DNA of 64,000 bases from Acanthamoeba sp. SK_2022b (GCA_027943245.1 JANDJZ010000079.1:1-64000), one strand, 5' to 3'. Positions 1-10,285 are shown, numbered from the stretch's first letter. Notes: generated by a model not told the origin, from the sequence alone. Made by a program: numbers and translations.

Positions 1-2
1 GC

Positions 3-572
3 ATGGAACGCCGCGTGGCCTCGGTGCCAGATGACATGGCGACCTACCAACACCGTGACGCCAACGAATCGGAACACGAAGAAGGCGACCCACCAGGGCT
101 GTCCTCTTCGCCGACCCCCTCCTCTCCCTCGCCCGCCTACGCGCCGTCCTCGTCGCCACCATCGGTCGCCGCCCCGCACGGCAAGCGACGCAGCCTGAGC
201 TTTGCCGGAGCGGGTAGCCCCTCGCCCAGGACCAAGAGCACCCCTAAGAAGGCCACCACCCCCACCACCACGACACCGGTGCCCGAGACCCGTGGCCACT
301 GTGACCACAGGGGGACGTTGGTGGTCGTCAGGGGGACGGGGGGAATAAACCGGGCATCAAAAAAACCTTGGCCTGTTCTCGTCGCTCCAACGCACGCGAC
401 TGAGGGCGTTCTGCACTTCTGTTCTCTGCTTCTCCTCCACCGAATTCTGCGCCTGCAGGCCAGTCATCTTGGATTCGAATCACTGCAGACAGACGACGCA
501 AACGTATATCACTCGCCCGGAGGATCTTCTGCCACTAAACACATCGATCTACCGAAATCCTCAAGCGATTAG
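3..572 (+). CDS. C-terminal part of an unknown Ser/Pro-rich protein (cut by the window edge)
   Basis: I do not recognise this protein. The frame is open from the window edge and is rich in Ser and Pro, with basic patches such as GKRRSLSF and SPSPRTKSTPKK, as in disordered, phosphorylated tails. The coding character fades after about position 300, and an AATAAA lies near 345. The true end is therefore probably before 350, through a splice I cannot place, and the remaining open frame up to 572 is likely 3' flank. The ATG at 3 need not be a start, because the frame may enter from upstream. A START-domain gene begins 19 bases after the open frame closes. Confidence 0.35.
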   Translation: MERRVASVPDDMATYQHRDANESEHEEGDPPGLSSSPTPSSPSPAYAPSSSPPSVAAPHGKRRSLSFAGAGSPSPRTKSTPKKATTPTTTTPVPETRGHCDHRGTLVVVRGTGGINRASKKPWPVLVAPTHATEGVLHFCSLLLLHRILRLQASHLGFESLQTDDANVYHSPGGSSATKHIDLPKSSSD

Positions 573-590
573 GCCAGAGTTTGCAGCAAA

Positions 591-1688
591 ATGTTGGGCT
601 GGGGAGCTAAGCCAACGGCGCAGAAGCCAAGTATCTTGCCCGAGCTGGAGACGCCAGCTACGCGTGAGGAGTTTGAGAGCCTCATCAACAAGAAGTATCG
701 CTTGCTGCTCGATCTCGAGGGCGATGCAGGATGGACGCGTGTTCCCTTCACGCACGACGGTCAGAATGATATCGAACTCTTTGAGCGTAAGTCTGAAGAG
801 TTCCCTGCTTGGGACATCGTCAAAGTCCGCACCACCATCAAGGCTCCTCTCCAGGTGTCCTCATCTGCCTTTCCCTCCGCCCCACGTGAGGTGCAGACGG
901 CTCATCTTGTGATTTCTTAACTTCAGAAACTGTGGGAAATGATCAACTGTCACGATGTAGAGAAGGTCAAGGCCTGGCAGCCTGACCTCCAGGGTGAGAG
1001 ACACATTGAAGGTATACACCTTGCCATTTATCTGCAGATTCCCTCCTCTCACTTCGTGGTTGCTTCACACAGACGTCGGCGAGGACATTCGTGTGGATTA
1101 CATGACCGTCAACTGCCCTTTCCCTGTCACCAACCGCGCCTTCTGCCTCGTGCGAGCCAACAAGTCTACCGAGGACGGCGCACAGATTCACGTCTCCTGC
1201 TCTATCAACCACAAGTACCCTCACCCGCACCCGTTCTCTTGTGCTCTCTTCCCCACGTCCCGCGCGTCGTGCTCATGCGGCTGCGACTAGGGATTGCCCC
1301 GAGGACAAGAATTATGTTCGAGCCGTGTCGATCGTCTCGGGCTGGATCCTCAGGCCCATCCCCGGTACGGCCCTCGAGGCGATCCATCTGCACTCCGTGA
1401 CCGGTGTACGTCGTCTTCGTGGACGTTCGCTAACCGTGGCTATTCTCGTGCATTCTCTCTCTCTCTGAACAGACAAGGACAACGAGTTCAGTTGCGTGAG
1501 GATCATTCAAGCAGATTCCAAGGGCATGATTCCTTCATTCCTTGTCAACATGGTGCGTTCTTCTTCTTCAGCCCTGCTTTCCTGAAGCCTGAGTGCCGCC
1601 AGCTCACGGTACCACGCGCACAACACAGTTCAAGACGAAGGCTGGCCAGGCCGTGGCTCTGGTGAAGTCGCACGCCACGAAGAAGTAA
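591..1688 (+). CDS. START-domain lipid-transfer protein
   Basis: Six exons (591-854, 927-1011, 1073-1214, 1291-1403, 1473-1552, 1629-1688) join in phase into a 247-residue protein. From about residue 20 nearly the whole protein is a START domain. Visible hallmarks are EGDAGWTRV, the KAPLQKLWEMI helix, EDIRVDYMTVNCPFPVTNRA, SGWILRPIPG and a C-terminal helix with KTKAGQAVALVKSH. START domains bind one lipid or sterol in a closed cavity and move it between membranes or sense it. There is no signal peptide and no added domain, so a cytosolic lipid carrier of StARD2/7/10 style is inferred. Introns are 61-76 bp with GT-AG ends. The lipid bound cannot be told from sequence. Confidence 0.85.
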
Positions 1689-1916
1689 ACCAATACAACG
1701 GCGAGACCGAACCACACCAAACCAAAACCACACAAGAGGCCACTTGTTTGTGTACATGAAGAGAACAAAGCCACAAAACAACAAAACGATATGTTTCTAT
1801 CTATTTTACAGCGCTTTCCGTTTCCTTTTCGTTCACCAAGTATCTCACCAATTTAGCCAATTGGCATTGCCCAACCAAACCTTGCGCACGAGCACCACGC
1901 GTGGCACTCGATCTAG

Positions 1917-2213
1917 ATGGAAAGGAAGATTAAGATTAAGAAGAGGAAGGGAGGTAATCGGGCAGGCGCAGATGCTGGGCGTGGGCTGAAGCAAGGAGGC
2001 TGGGTGCTGCCGCGGCAAGAGGCCTTCGGCGACCCATCACCGTGGACGGTTGTGCTATGGGTGGGGGTGTTTGCCTTGCTCGTCGCCTTCCTCTGGTTCT
2101 CCCTCTCCACCAGCACCTCCCACGACAGCGACGTAAGCTCCAACGATGACGACGACGACGGCTTCGGCATCCTCCGCCAACGTCACCCAAGCGATCTAAT
2201 CAAAAACATGTAA
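1917..2213 (+). CDS. Small predicted single-pass membrane protein, unknown
   Basis: An uninterrupted 98-codon frame. It starts with a lysine-rich segment (residues 2-15). One strongly hydrophobic stretch follows at about residues 43-64 (WTVVLWVGVFALLVAFLWFSL). The C-terminus is acidic (five aspartates in a row) and then basic. The layout suggests a tail-anchored or type II/III membrane protein. No family is recognised. It lies between the START gene and the 3' end of the convergent fascin-like gene, and the open frame could in principle be flanking sequence. An extra upstream exon is possible. Confidence 0.42.
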   Translation: MERKIKIKKRKGGNRAGADAGRGLKQGGWVLPRQEAFGDPSPWTVVLWVGVFALLVAFLWFSLSTSTSHDSDVSSNDDDDDGFGILRQRHPSDLIKNM

Positions 2214-2262
2214 CAGGACGTCTTTCTCTCGTCTTCTTACACACGCTTTGTCTCTCTTGCTG

Positions 2263-2268
2263 TTTATT
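2263..2268 (-). terminator. Poly(A) signal AATAAA for the fascin-like gene
   Basis: On the minus strand an AATAAA lies about 38 bases after the stop codon of the tandem fascin-like gene, the expected place for a cleavage and polyadenylation signal. Confidence 0.55.
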
Positions 2269-2305
2269 GATGGCAACGAACACTAGTTCGTGTGCGGGAG
2301 GCCGC

Positions 2306-3768
2306 TCAGTAGTGGCCAGGGGGGTACTGGCCGGGAGCCTGCAGGCCAGGGCTAGGGGGGTAGCCCTGCTGCGGGGGATAGCCGCCGTACGCGGGAGGGT
2401 AGCCGGTGGCGGGCGGGTAGCCAGTGGCAGGCGGGTAGCCGGTGGCGGGCGGGTAGGCGTGGGTGGGCGGCTGGTAGTGAGGGATCTGGTAGTTGCCAAC
2501 GGGGACCACATGCCACTGTTCCCACGGGCCGAGAGCGTCGCGGTTGGCCACAACCTGGTGGTTGCTCTCGGCGCACACGTACTTGCCGTGGTGCGACCTA
2601 AGCGCAACCTATCGAGGGGGAGGCGGAGAGACGTGAGGATCGCTCGTCTGGTGTGTTGCGTGGGCATTTGCTGAGAGGCTACCTGCGATCCGTGGTGCTC
2701 AACCCGGAAGTGCTCCCACTCGGCGGGGCTGGAGCGGTCGGCCACAAGCTTGCCCGACGGCTGCAAGGGAGGAAGCCCATCAGACATCAGACACGCATTC
2801 GACCGCATGAGAGGAATGGGAGGGGTTACCTCGGCGCAGAGGTACTTGCCGTGGTGCGACTGGAAGGTGGCCTGGCCGTTAAAGGTGCGCATGGTCCACG
2901 TCTCCCACTCCTGGCAGGCAGTCCTGTCGGCGACGACCTTACCCGAGGGCTCGGCGCAGAGGAAGCGGCCGTGGTGCGACTTCAGGTTCACCTTGGACTC
3001 TGTTCATGCGCACGGTCACCCCATGGCCCTTGCGCGTGTATGTGTTTGGACGTACCAGAGGGGGGCTGCTGCTGGTGGTGCGACCCAGCGGGGATGACCT
3101 GCCACTGTTCCCACGGGCCGAGAGCGTCGCGGTTGGCCACAACCTGGTGGCTGGTCTCGGCGCACACGTACTTGCCGTGGTACGACTTCAGCGCGACCTA
3201 CCGATGGAGGGGGGGAGGCGGAGAGACGTGAGGATCGCTCGGTGAGCTACACGTGTGTTTGCTGGGAGTCTACATGCGATCCGTGGTGCACGACGTGGAA
3301 GTGCTCCCACTCGGCGGGGCTGGAGCGGTCGGCCACAAGCTTGCCCGACGGCTGTTGTTGGAACACACGCGAGGCTCAGTACAGCGGACGATGTCACCAC
3401 CCGAAAGAGACAAAGTAGCGGGAGGTGGTATAGCGGGGGGAGGTTACCTCGGCGCAGAGGTACTTGCCGTGGTGCGACTGGAAGGTGGCCTGGCCGTTGG
3501 TGGTGCGCATGGTCCACGTCTCCCACTCCTGGCAGCCCGTCCTGTCGGCGACGACCTTGCCCGAGGGCTCGGCGCAGAGGAAGCGGCCGTGGTGCGACTT
3601 CAGGTACACCTTGGACTCTACAGATTAAATGCAACCAAACCAAATCAAAATTAGGCGACTGCGCTCAAACGGCGTTAGATTGATTTGACGAGACGTTAAC
3701 GGCGCGATACCGGTAGTAACCTGGACATGGCCGTGGTGGTGGTGACCGTGGTGGTGATGGTGGTGCAT
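2306..3768 (-). CDS. Tandem fascin-like beta-trefoil protein with His-rich start and YPP-repeat tail
   Basis: Seven exons (3721-3768, 3448-3615, 3274-3351, 3056-3197, 2830-2999, 2683-2760, 2306-2608) join in phase into 328 residues. The start reads MHHHHHHGHHHHGHV. Two nearly identical fascin-like modules follow, at about 17-135 and 147-262. Each has three repeats of the form SHHGRFLCAEPSGKVVADR..EWETW, the pattern of the fascin/actin-crosslinking trefoil fold. The last 65 residues are proline- and tyrosine-rich with YPPATG repeats. A role in actin bundling or ligand binding at membranes is inferred from the fold only. Exon boundaries repeat exactly between the two modules, so one arose by tandem duplication. 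A relative lies at 20820-22647. Confidence 0.85.
2470..3615 (-). repeat. Intragenic tandem duplication of a whole fascin-like module
   Basis: The block 3056-3615 and the block 2470-2999 encode the same three exons with the same splice phases and near-identical bases. Examples are the 168-base trefoil exon and the 78-base exon starting PSGKLVADRSS. The introns differ more than the exons, so selection or gene conversion has kept the coding copies alike. Confidence 0.85.
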
Positions 3769-4076
3769 TGTGCGCGTTGAGTTAAGTTGTCAAGACCGGT
3801 TGTTGGCAGCTGAGACAAAGACGGTCTGGCGCTTCAGCCTTCATTTATCGCGCGCACGTATCGGGGCTCTCTGTCATTGGGGCGTGGGAACCCGAACTCG
3901 CGTGCCCCATTTCGGGCCGATATGAGTTTCTTTGAATTGGAATGTTGGGCATGTTAGCGGCGCCCAATGACCGCACGCGTTGGCAGTCTACGCCACTACA
4001 CTGCACTGGCTATCCAGAAGGAACCGACAAGCGCTTTACGCGGGCCGCAACGCAAACACTGTGGCGGCAGGGCTTA
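3769..4076. other. Intergenic spacer, no gene seen
   Basis: This stretch separates the start of the fascin-like gene from the end of the next minus-strand gene. I see no open frame with coding character. It should hold the promoter of the fascin-like gene, but no recognisable core element was found. Confidence 0.5.
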
Positions 4077-5782
4077 CTACGAGGCCTGGCGTTGCTGCTG
4101 GGCGGAGTCTTTCCACCGCGTGACCAGGTACTGCCCGAGTGCGCTCTTGGGCTCCGACGTCTGCGAAAGGTGCGCCAGCTTCGCTCGGCGCTCGCGCTCC
4201 CACTCCTCCTCCTGTACTCCCCAACCGGCCACGAAGCATGGCGCGCAATAAGCGAGGTGAGGCGAGCGACATTCGTGCCACCAGACCACCTCCCTCCCCT
4301 TGGCGAGAGAGCAAAGGAGCGTTCACCTCTTGCTTGACTCTCAAGCATTGCTCCTTCGCCGCGTCCCGGTCGTCGTCCCACTCCTCGAGAATGGTGGCGA
4401 TTTCCCTCTTGAGGTCGTCGCTGCTGTTGCTCGGCTGGATGGACCGCTCGGAGCCTCGGTCCACCAGCCCGAGGTTGTCCCGCACCAGCTCGAGATGCAG
4501 CTTCTTCTTGGCCTGGGCCAGGATCTGCCTCTGCTGCTCCGTCATCTCCCGCCCTGGCCCGCAACCCCCCCCCCCCCAATCGCCGCCGCGAGCGCCTCGG
4601 GCGTGAGTGCGAAAAGACCACAGAGAGAGTGTGTGAGAGAAAGAGATAGCTACCGATGACGGGCGATCGAGGAGAGGTGATTGGCGAGCGCTTCAGCAGT
4701 TCGGAGATGGGAATGGGCTGCTTCATGTCACTGCACCGCCGGTTCATATTGAAGGGGGGGGGAAAACAAACGTCAGCAGAAACGTCTTCCTCTATCACTT
4801 AAGGTTGCATAGGCAGTCATGACGTACGCAAGACCTCTCATCGGTGATCTGTGGGCAGGGGAGGAGTTGGCAGTGCGTGAGTTGTTCGGAGATATAACAG
4901 TGATGATAAAATTGAAATAATAATGATAAAAGCTAATGGCTAAGGTGGCGACACGCATGGGGACACGCAGATGGCTTTACCCCTCGAAGCGCGGTGAGAC
5001 TTCGTCAATCGAGTTCTTCCGCTTATGCGACACGTCCGCCAGTTGAGGCAGCGCCGCCATAGGGCCCGAATGCGCTCCTTCCCGCCCCACCCGGCACAAG
5101 CACACGGGTCAACTAACTAAACAGAGACGGCCAAGGGGGGGGGGAGAGAGAGAGATCAGGGAGCAATTGATGGGGAGGAGAGGGCGGCGGAACCTGCCGA
5201 GTTGCCGAGAGGGTTGCGTGGCGAGTTGGCGCCGCGCGGGGAGGAGGTGGGCGGGGGATAGGAGGAAAGGAGGCCAGAGCTGAGGTTGAGCGTGCCGGGA
5301 GGCGAGAAGGTCTCGCGCTTGATGCCCAGCCGCGTGACGTCGCGATCCGGAGTCGACCCGCCCAGGACGTTCAGCCGCGAGGCCGCACTGGCCACCACCG
5401 CTGCCGCCGACGGGTCGCCCGACGTCGACGACGAGGACTTGTTCCGACGATGAAACACGCGCCCGCCCTTCTCCTTCTCCTTCTCCCGCTCACGCTCCTT
5501 CTCCCGCTCCTTCTCCTTCTCCCGGTCCTTGCGCAGGTTGTCGATGTCGGAGCTGCCCACGCTCTTCTTGTGCTTGCGCTGAAACAGGCCGACGCCCGAG
5601 TGGGCGGTGTCCTTGGCGTCGTCGTCCCGCTTCTTCTTGCCGTCCTCCTTGTCCTTCTTGCGTTTGTCCTTGCCGTCCTCCTTGTCCTTGTCCTTCTTGC
5701 GGCCGCCGCTCAGCTCCAGGTCCAGCTCCTCCTCCTTGAAGAAGTCCTCGGCCGAACCCTTTTTCTTCTTCCCGCTCCACAT
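4077..5782 (-). CDS. Charged Ser/Pro-rich protein with a C-terminal coiled coil, unknown
   Basis: Five exons (5194-5782, 4981-5077, 4654-4730, 4327-4553, 4077-4211) keep phase throughout and give about 374 residues. The first 110 residues are extremely Lys/Glu/Asp-rich (runs of KDKEDGK and EKEREKER). A Ser/Pro region follows with repeated SPR motifs. The end is a helical region (MTEQQRQILAQAKKKL to WERERRAKL) that looks like a coiled coil. No family is recognised. The first exon is also open to its own stop at 5156, so it could be read as a separate 208-residue gene. I prefer the joined model because both downstream splices restore phase and composition. Confidence 0.55.
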
Positions 5783-6366
5783 GGCTCGCTCTGCTTGTCA
5801 ACGCTGCTGCCCCTGCACCGTCGGCGCACATCCACACCGCAACGCGCAGGGACACACGTTGTCAAAAAAAAAAGAAAAAAAAAGAAAAAAAAGGTGAGCG
5901 AGCATGAAGAGGAGAGAGAGGAAGGATTTCCAAAAAGGCAATGGCACGAAAGATAAAAAGGAGAAATATTTGATAATAGAATAAGTAGAGTAATAAATGT
6001 GTCGCGGCCACGTTGATGGAACCAGAGGGAGATTAATAAAGGTGATTGGCGAAAGGAAAAAAGAAAACGAAAACGAAAACGAAGGTGTGGTGGAAAGCTA
6101 GATGGGAGAGTACGTTCGTCGCCTTTTGCTCCTTTCCAATGCGCGCAATCTTATGTTTCAAGTACGAGTTTGTTGTCAACCTTTCTAGATCACTCTCGGT
6201 TGGTTTCTCCTTCCTGTGTTGCTTGCGCTACGCCCCACCAACCCCACGCCTCATTCCTCGCATTTGCGCGACTCCGGCGGTAGTTCCCCGCCACTTCCGT
6301 TATTACCCAACCTCAAGCTTGTGATCGAACAAGGCGTGCCATGCCTGGTTCGATACGGCCGCATGC
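5783..6366. other. AT-richer intergenic region upstream of the charged protein
   Basis: The sequence is rich in A runs (for example near 5868-5895) and drops in GC compared with the coding regions. It holds only short open frames with low-complexity translations, so I call no gene. It leads into the repeat block that starts near 6367. Confidence 0.5.
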
Positions 6367-6545
6367 CTGTGGATGTCCCACACAAAAAAAATTCACGACA
6401 AAAAAGACTTAAAGATTTTTGCTGTTCTCAGTGGATGTACCACACACAATGAACATCAAGCTGGTCGACAACAACACTTAAAGATACTCACTATTCTCAG
6501 TGGGTGCCACACATAAATCATGTCTGCTGGTCTACAAAAAACACC
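6367..6545. repeat. Three degenerate tandem copies of a unit of about 68 bp
   Basis: The phrase CAGTGGATGT.CCACACA..., then CTTAAAGAT, then CTGTTCTCA or CTATTCTCA, recurs three times at roughly 68-bp spacing, with substitutions and small gaps. The copies sit at the left margin of the low-GC accessory block and may be terminal or subterminal repeats of the element. Confidence 0.55.
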
Positions 6546-6602
6546 CCAAAACCTATAAAATGTCTTTCTTGCTTCCAATGCATAGTCAGGAGGGCAGGAG
6601 AT

Positions 6603-6682
6603 ACACAGAGAGCATTCTCACTACACATAACTCCTCTTACCAGAGGTAATATGAGTTACACTCTGTGGAATGCTCTCTGTGT
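6603..6682. repeat. Long inverted repeat (hairpin) with perfect 15-bp arms
   Basis: The arms at 6603-6617 and 6668-6682 (ACACAGAGAGCATTC and its complement) match 15 of 15. The loop contains further pairing: TAACTC with GAGTTA, and a central CCTCT/AGAGG stem. The 80-base unit could fold into one long imperfect hairpin. It lies just beyond the stop of the recombinase remnant and may be a terminal structure of the element or a nested MITE. Confidence 0.7.
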
Positions 6683-6704
6683 TGTTTGCTGCAGAGACAT
6701 CAGC

Positions 6705-7654
6705 AGGGAAGATCAGTGTTGTCCTCCAATTCACTACTGCTGCTTAAGCTTGTGGCCACAGGAGAGTTGAAGAGGTTGGTGTAGGTAGTTGGGATGTGGT
6801 GTACTACATAGTGTCACCAGAAGCTGCTAGGGTCCCTCCAGCCACCTAGGCGAAACAGGGCATCTAGATCTATCCCAGTGTTGATGCTGGCCATGATGCC
6901 TGATTTCCTGAAGGTCTTTGCCATGAAGATCACTGGGTCAAGGCTGGGGTCTCCAGTGATTCCTTAGAGGATCTCAGAACAGTGACCTGGCAGCTTGAAG
7001 ACAATGCAACAGTCCTGCACTTGGTCCTGGATGTGTTTGGTCTGGTTGGTCCATCTCTGGAAAGTGTGGACTGGGCAGAGCATGGCCTCTGAACACTCAT
7101 ATAGGGTGACTGTGAGGCCTTCCCCCTATAAGTTGTTCTTTTTGCTGGACACTGGGATGATGAGGCATTTCACTCCACCCAAGGAGATTGAGACATTGTG
7201 GAAATGTGGAAGCATGGCTGAGACTCTGAATGCGCCTAACATGCACAGGAGTGCAATGAGCTTGTCTCTTGTCTTGGCTGGGGAGGTGCGCTCACCCCAG
7301 TTATGGAACAGCTGTGCCAGAGGGGCCAGGTTGAATGTGGCTCTGTGGCTGATAGGCCATTGTGTGCTCACACATGAGAGCTTGCTTGAGGTGTTGGATG
7401 AGTGGGTCTTTAGTGGGTTGAAGGCCTGCTGGTTTGTAGAGTGTGTTGATGGCTGCTAGCAGGGAGCTGATGGTGGCCGCTGGGCGCTGAAGGCCTCTAG
7501 ATGTCAGCTTGATGAAGTTGGCAATGGCTGGGACTGTGTCCTCTTGTTCTGGAGGGAAATCCACCTCCTCCCACTTACAGTAGGCCTTGGACAGGAGATG
7601 GTTGTGCAGTGATTGGAGAATGGGGAGCTGTGAGAGTGGCAGATCCATGCCCAA
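6705..7654 (-). pseudogene. Tyrosine recombinase (phage-integrase fold) pseudogene
   Basis: The core-binding domain is at the start (SLHNHLLSKAYCKWEEVDFP and IANFIKLTSRGLQRPAATIS). A catalytic-domain segment follows, RDKLIALLCMLGAFRVSAML, whose FRVS matches the box I arginine region of this superfamily. Near the end come FRKSGIMASINTGIDLDALF and RLGGWRDPSSFW..HYVV, matching the HxxR-G-GW and tyrosine boxes. The frame is broken by one frameshift near 7301-7371 and by three in-frame stops (TAG at 7126-7128, TAA near 6965, TGA near 6815). It cannot make a working enzyme. The order and spacing of boxes look most like DIRS-type recombinases. Confidence 0.72.
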
Positions 7655-7805
7655 TCTGATCCATCATAGGAGAGTTGGGGAGGCACCCTCCTGCTGCCAC
7701 TGGGATAGGCGCTGCCAGAACAAGCCCACAATGGGTCCATTTGGCAAAGTGCCTGGCTGGCACAACATCCCCTCCCCAGTGAGAGGGTTGCATGGTCCTG
7801 GGGCG

Positions 7806-8749
7806 CACTAATCATGAGCGTCGCCCAAGCTGGCGCTGTGGCTAGTGGATGTGTTGGGGTTGGACTTTAAGAAGGGCTTCTTGCCCCTGTAGGAGTTGTT
7901 GTTGTTGTGTCCAGAGTTTTGGCCTCCTGGGTGATGGCCCTGGCTGCTGGATGGCCCCTTGCCTGACTTCTTGGGTGATGACACTTGCTGCTTCAGTGTG
8001 GTGAACTTGAGTGCACCATATCCTGCTCCTTGTCCTGGGCATGATAGATGAGCCTTCCAGTGCACAGAAGGCTGGAAGGGCCTTGGCTGGGAGGACCTTG
8101 GTCATCCACGTCTTGTTGTGGGCATGGAGTTGATCCTGCATGCCTACCAATGTGATGGTGGTGATGGCCTCAATGTTGTCCTTGGCCTTGGGGAATTTTG
8201 GGCCATTTTGACACAGGCCTGGAGGATAGTATGAAAGTTGTGGAATTAGTCACTCATGTGAGAGACCACCTGTTTCTCCTCCTTGGATAGTCTGATGTTT
8301 GAGGAGTTTGGTAATGAGATGCCTTCACCCACCATGTAGCCTTGCAAAACCTTGTGGATGGCCTTGAGGTGATTGTCCAGATCAGGTGCAAATGGGGAAA
8401 GTGAGGAGATGTACTTGGCCAGTGATACTTCATTGACTGTGTCCAGGACTGGGGAGCCAGACAACTTGGTTGTTGATGTGGTGGGCCCCTTGCTCTTGGG
8501 CAAAGGTGTAGGGGATCAGGCACAGTGGGTGACCTTGGTGACTGAATTGCTCCCTTTAGCTGAGCCTGCTCTGCTAGACTTAATGAAGGAGTCAAGGGTG
8601 AAGTTGACCATGGTGATGATCTTGGATCTACAGGTGTTGATCTGCTCCTCTGAAAATGTGTCTGGGAGTGTTCCATGGAGTGGGAAACTGATATTACCTC
8701 CAGTAATGCCCACCTTTGCTGCAACATCCTCCACCAGATCCATGCTCAA
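7806..8749 (-). pseudogene. Gag-like ORF remnant of the same element
   Basis: The frame opens with MSMDLVEDVAAKVGITGG and continues past one in-frame stop near 8516 into SPVLDTVNEVSLAKYISSLS and DNHLKAIHKVLQGYM, a helical capsid-like region. A Ser/Gly/Asn-rich tail with KKPFLKSNPNTSTS ends at the stop near 7808. At least one more frame change lies between about 8246 and 8150. The position upstream of the recombinase and the helix-then-basic-tail composition fit a Gag protein. There is no clear CCHC zinc knuckle, so the assignment is an inference. Confidence 0.45.
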
Positions 8750-9565
8750 CTCTCACCAGAGACTGTCCAACAAGTGCTGCAAGCCTTCACCCCAAGAACA
8801 CCCCTCCCTGATGGTGCTGCATTCCAAGGAATTAAACAGAAAAGCTTGCCAACTGCAACAATCACAAGGTAATGCCAGGGTAAAGGAGACAGCCTCACCA
8901 GAGAACAACAAGAACCCCACTAGCACAACAAGGATGAGACGCAGTACACAGAGAACCACAGGGGCATGATGAGCATGTCCTGCTGCTGCCTCAAGCAGTC
9001 TTTGGCTGACCCAACACAGTATCAGCTGGCATGACTACTCATGTATGTTGAAACCCCTCAGTAGCACATGGGCTGTTTGAGCTCTCATGCATACACTGTG
9101 GGCATATGTGCAGTTATACAGTGAGATGGTTGTGGAGCCCATGTGGCAAAAGGTGGATGTCAAGGCCAAAGGTACTCTGTGTGTCAGGCCACCAGTATGC
9201 CACACCCAATGCTCTCCTTTCCCCTCACTGCACCCTTAGATATGAGTGCCACTGACTGTGGTGAGACTACCATCCAATCTGTGAAACAGTGCACTACCTT
9301 ATCAAGAATAAGGCATGCAAGCTCAACATTGAGAAGATCTATGGTGCATACCATGCTGGCAAGCTACCTCTAATCCACAGGAGCAGATTGATGAGCTGGC
9401 ATGCAAGGTGCAGAAGCATAACCCCATGGCCTGCCTCTCACCTCAGTTGGCATACTGCTGGAGATGGAGTGGAAGAAGCTTGAGAAGGAGGAGTGATAGG
9501 CGCATAAATTTGTGGAGTGATAGAATGCTATTGTAGGAGGCACAGGCCTGCTGGTGATGGCAGAT

Positions 9566-10285
9566 TCAAGAGGTGATGACAAAGGTGGTCTGGGCCTGGT
9601 CAAGGGTCTGCGAGTAGGGGTGGATCGACCCGCAGCTGCCCTCGCACACGGCTCCACTGACGGGGTACTTGCCGGGCGAGAAGGGCTCCTGCTCGGAGGG
9701 CTGGGTGGGCACCTTGAGCTTGTAGCCATACTGGCCCGGTTTGACATTCACCAACAGCTCTGACACGGTGAGGGCTTCGTCCACGTCGGGCGGCTGGATT
9801 GTGACTAGCAGCTCGCCAGTACCGATCGTGGAGTTGACAACGAACGATACCACCACAGCGAAGGTGGTACCCTGGGGTCCTTCGGTGGGAGTTGCTACGA
9901 ACTGCAGGAAGTGGGCGCTGGCGTTGGTGTTGTAGGGGCACACGGTTAGCAGCTCGCAGATGTAGATGGGGTCGGGATCGATGGCGTTGATCAGCGCCAC
10001 GAAGGCCTCAATGCCCACGTAGTCACAAAGGAGCTCACACACTAGGGCCTCGTCGCCGTCGAGTTGGCTGCAGAGGTCGTTACAGGAGCCTATGACGCCG
10101 CCGTTGGCGATAATCTCCAGCAGCTGATCTAGCGCTTGGGAGACAAAGTCCACGCACGTGGGACAAAACTCGCCAGGATCCGAGATCGGCGCACTCGTAC
10201 GGACGAGGCTGAACGCATAGCCGTGTTGAACCGCGATCGCTAGCAAGGCCAATAAGACCAAGAAGAAGCTGTCAGGCTTGGCCAT
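9566..10285 (-). CDS. Secreted saposin-B domain protein, countin-like
   Basis: A single exon encodes 239 residues. A signal peptide is clear (residues 1-24, SFFLVLLALLAIAVQHGYA). Residues 40-120 form a saposin-B domain with six cysteines in the usual spacing (FCPTCVDFV, GSCNDLC, ALVCELLC, YICELLTVCPY). The remaining half is a beta-rich domain (TTFAVVVSFVVNST, LLVTIQPPDVDEALT, SPGKYPVSGAVCEGSCGS). Saposin-B folds bind lipids, and the layout of signal, saposin and beta domain recalls the countin group-size factors of Dictyostelium. That functional link is an inference. The 3' end touches the decayed mobile element. It shares a 160-bp divergent promoter region with the ELMO gene. Confidence 0.8.
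   Translation of the reverse strand: MAKPDSFFLVLLALLAIAVQHGYAFSLVRTSAPISDPGEFCPTCVDFVSQALDQLLEIIANGGVIGSCNDLCSQLDGDEALVCELLCDYVGIEAFVALINAIDPDPIYICELLTVCPYNTNASAHFLQFVATPTEGPQGTTFAVVVSFVVNSTIGTGELLVTIQPPDVDEALTVSELLVNVKPGQYGYKLKVPTQPSEQEPFSPGKYPVSGAVCEGSCGSIHPYSQTLDQAQTTFVITS

Larger units (their letters stand above)
6370..9560. mobile_element. Decayed tyrosine-recombinase (DIRS- or Crypton-like) element
   Basis: The block has clearly lower GC and different codon use from the genes on both sides, and contains no intact gene. Minus-strand reading frames show a tyrosine recombinase remnant (6705-7654) and an upstream Gag-like remnant (7806-8749). Tandem repeats and a long inverted repeat lie at the left end. 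DIRS elements carry gag, a reverse transcriptase/RNase H and a tyrosine recombinase. I could not find a reverse transcriptase, so this is either a deleted, non-autonomous DIRS relative or a Crypton. Exact ends and a target-site duplication were not found. The region 8750-9560 has only short frames. Confidence 0.6.

Noticed and set aside
8373..8969. Plus-strand frame of 198 codons in the accessory block
   Set aside because: Its first half is antisense to the Gag-like remnant and the rest has no recognisable domain or consistent frame; not called as a gene.
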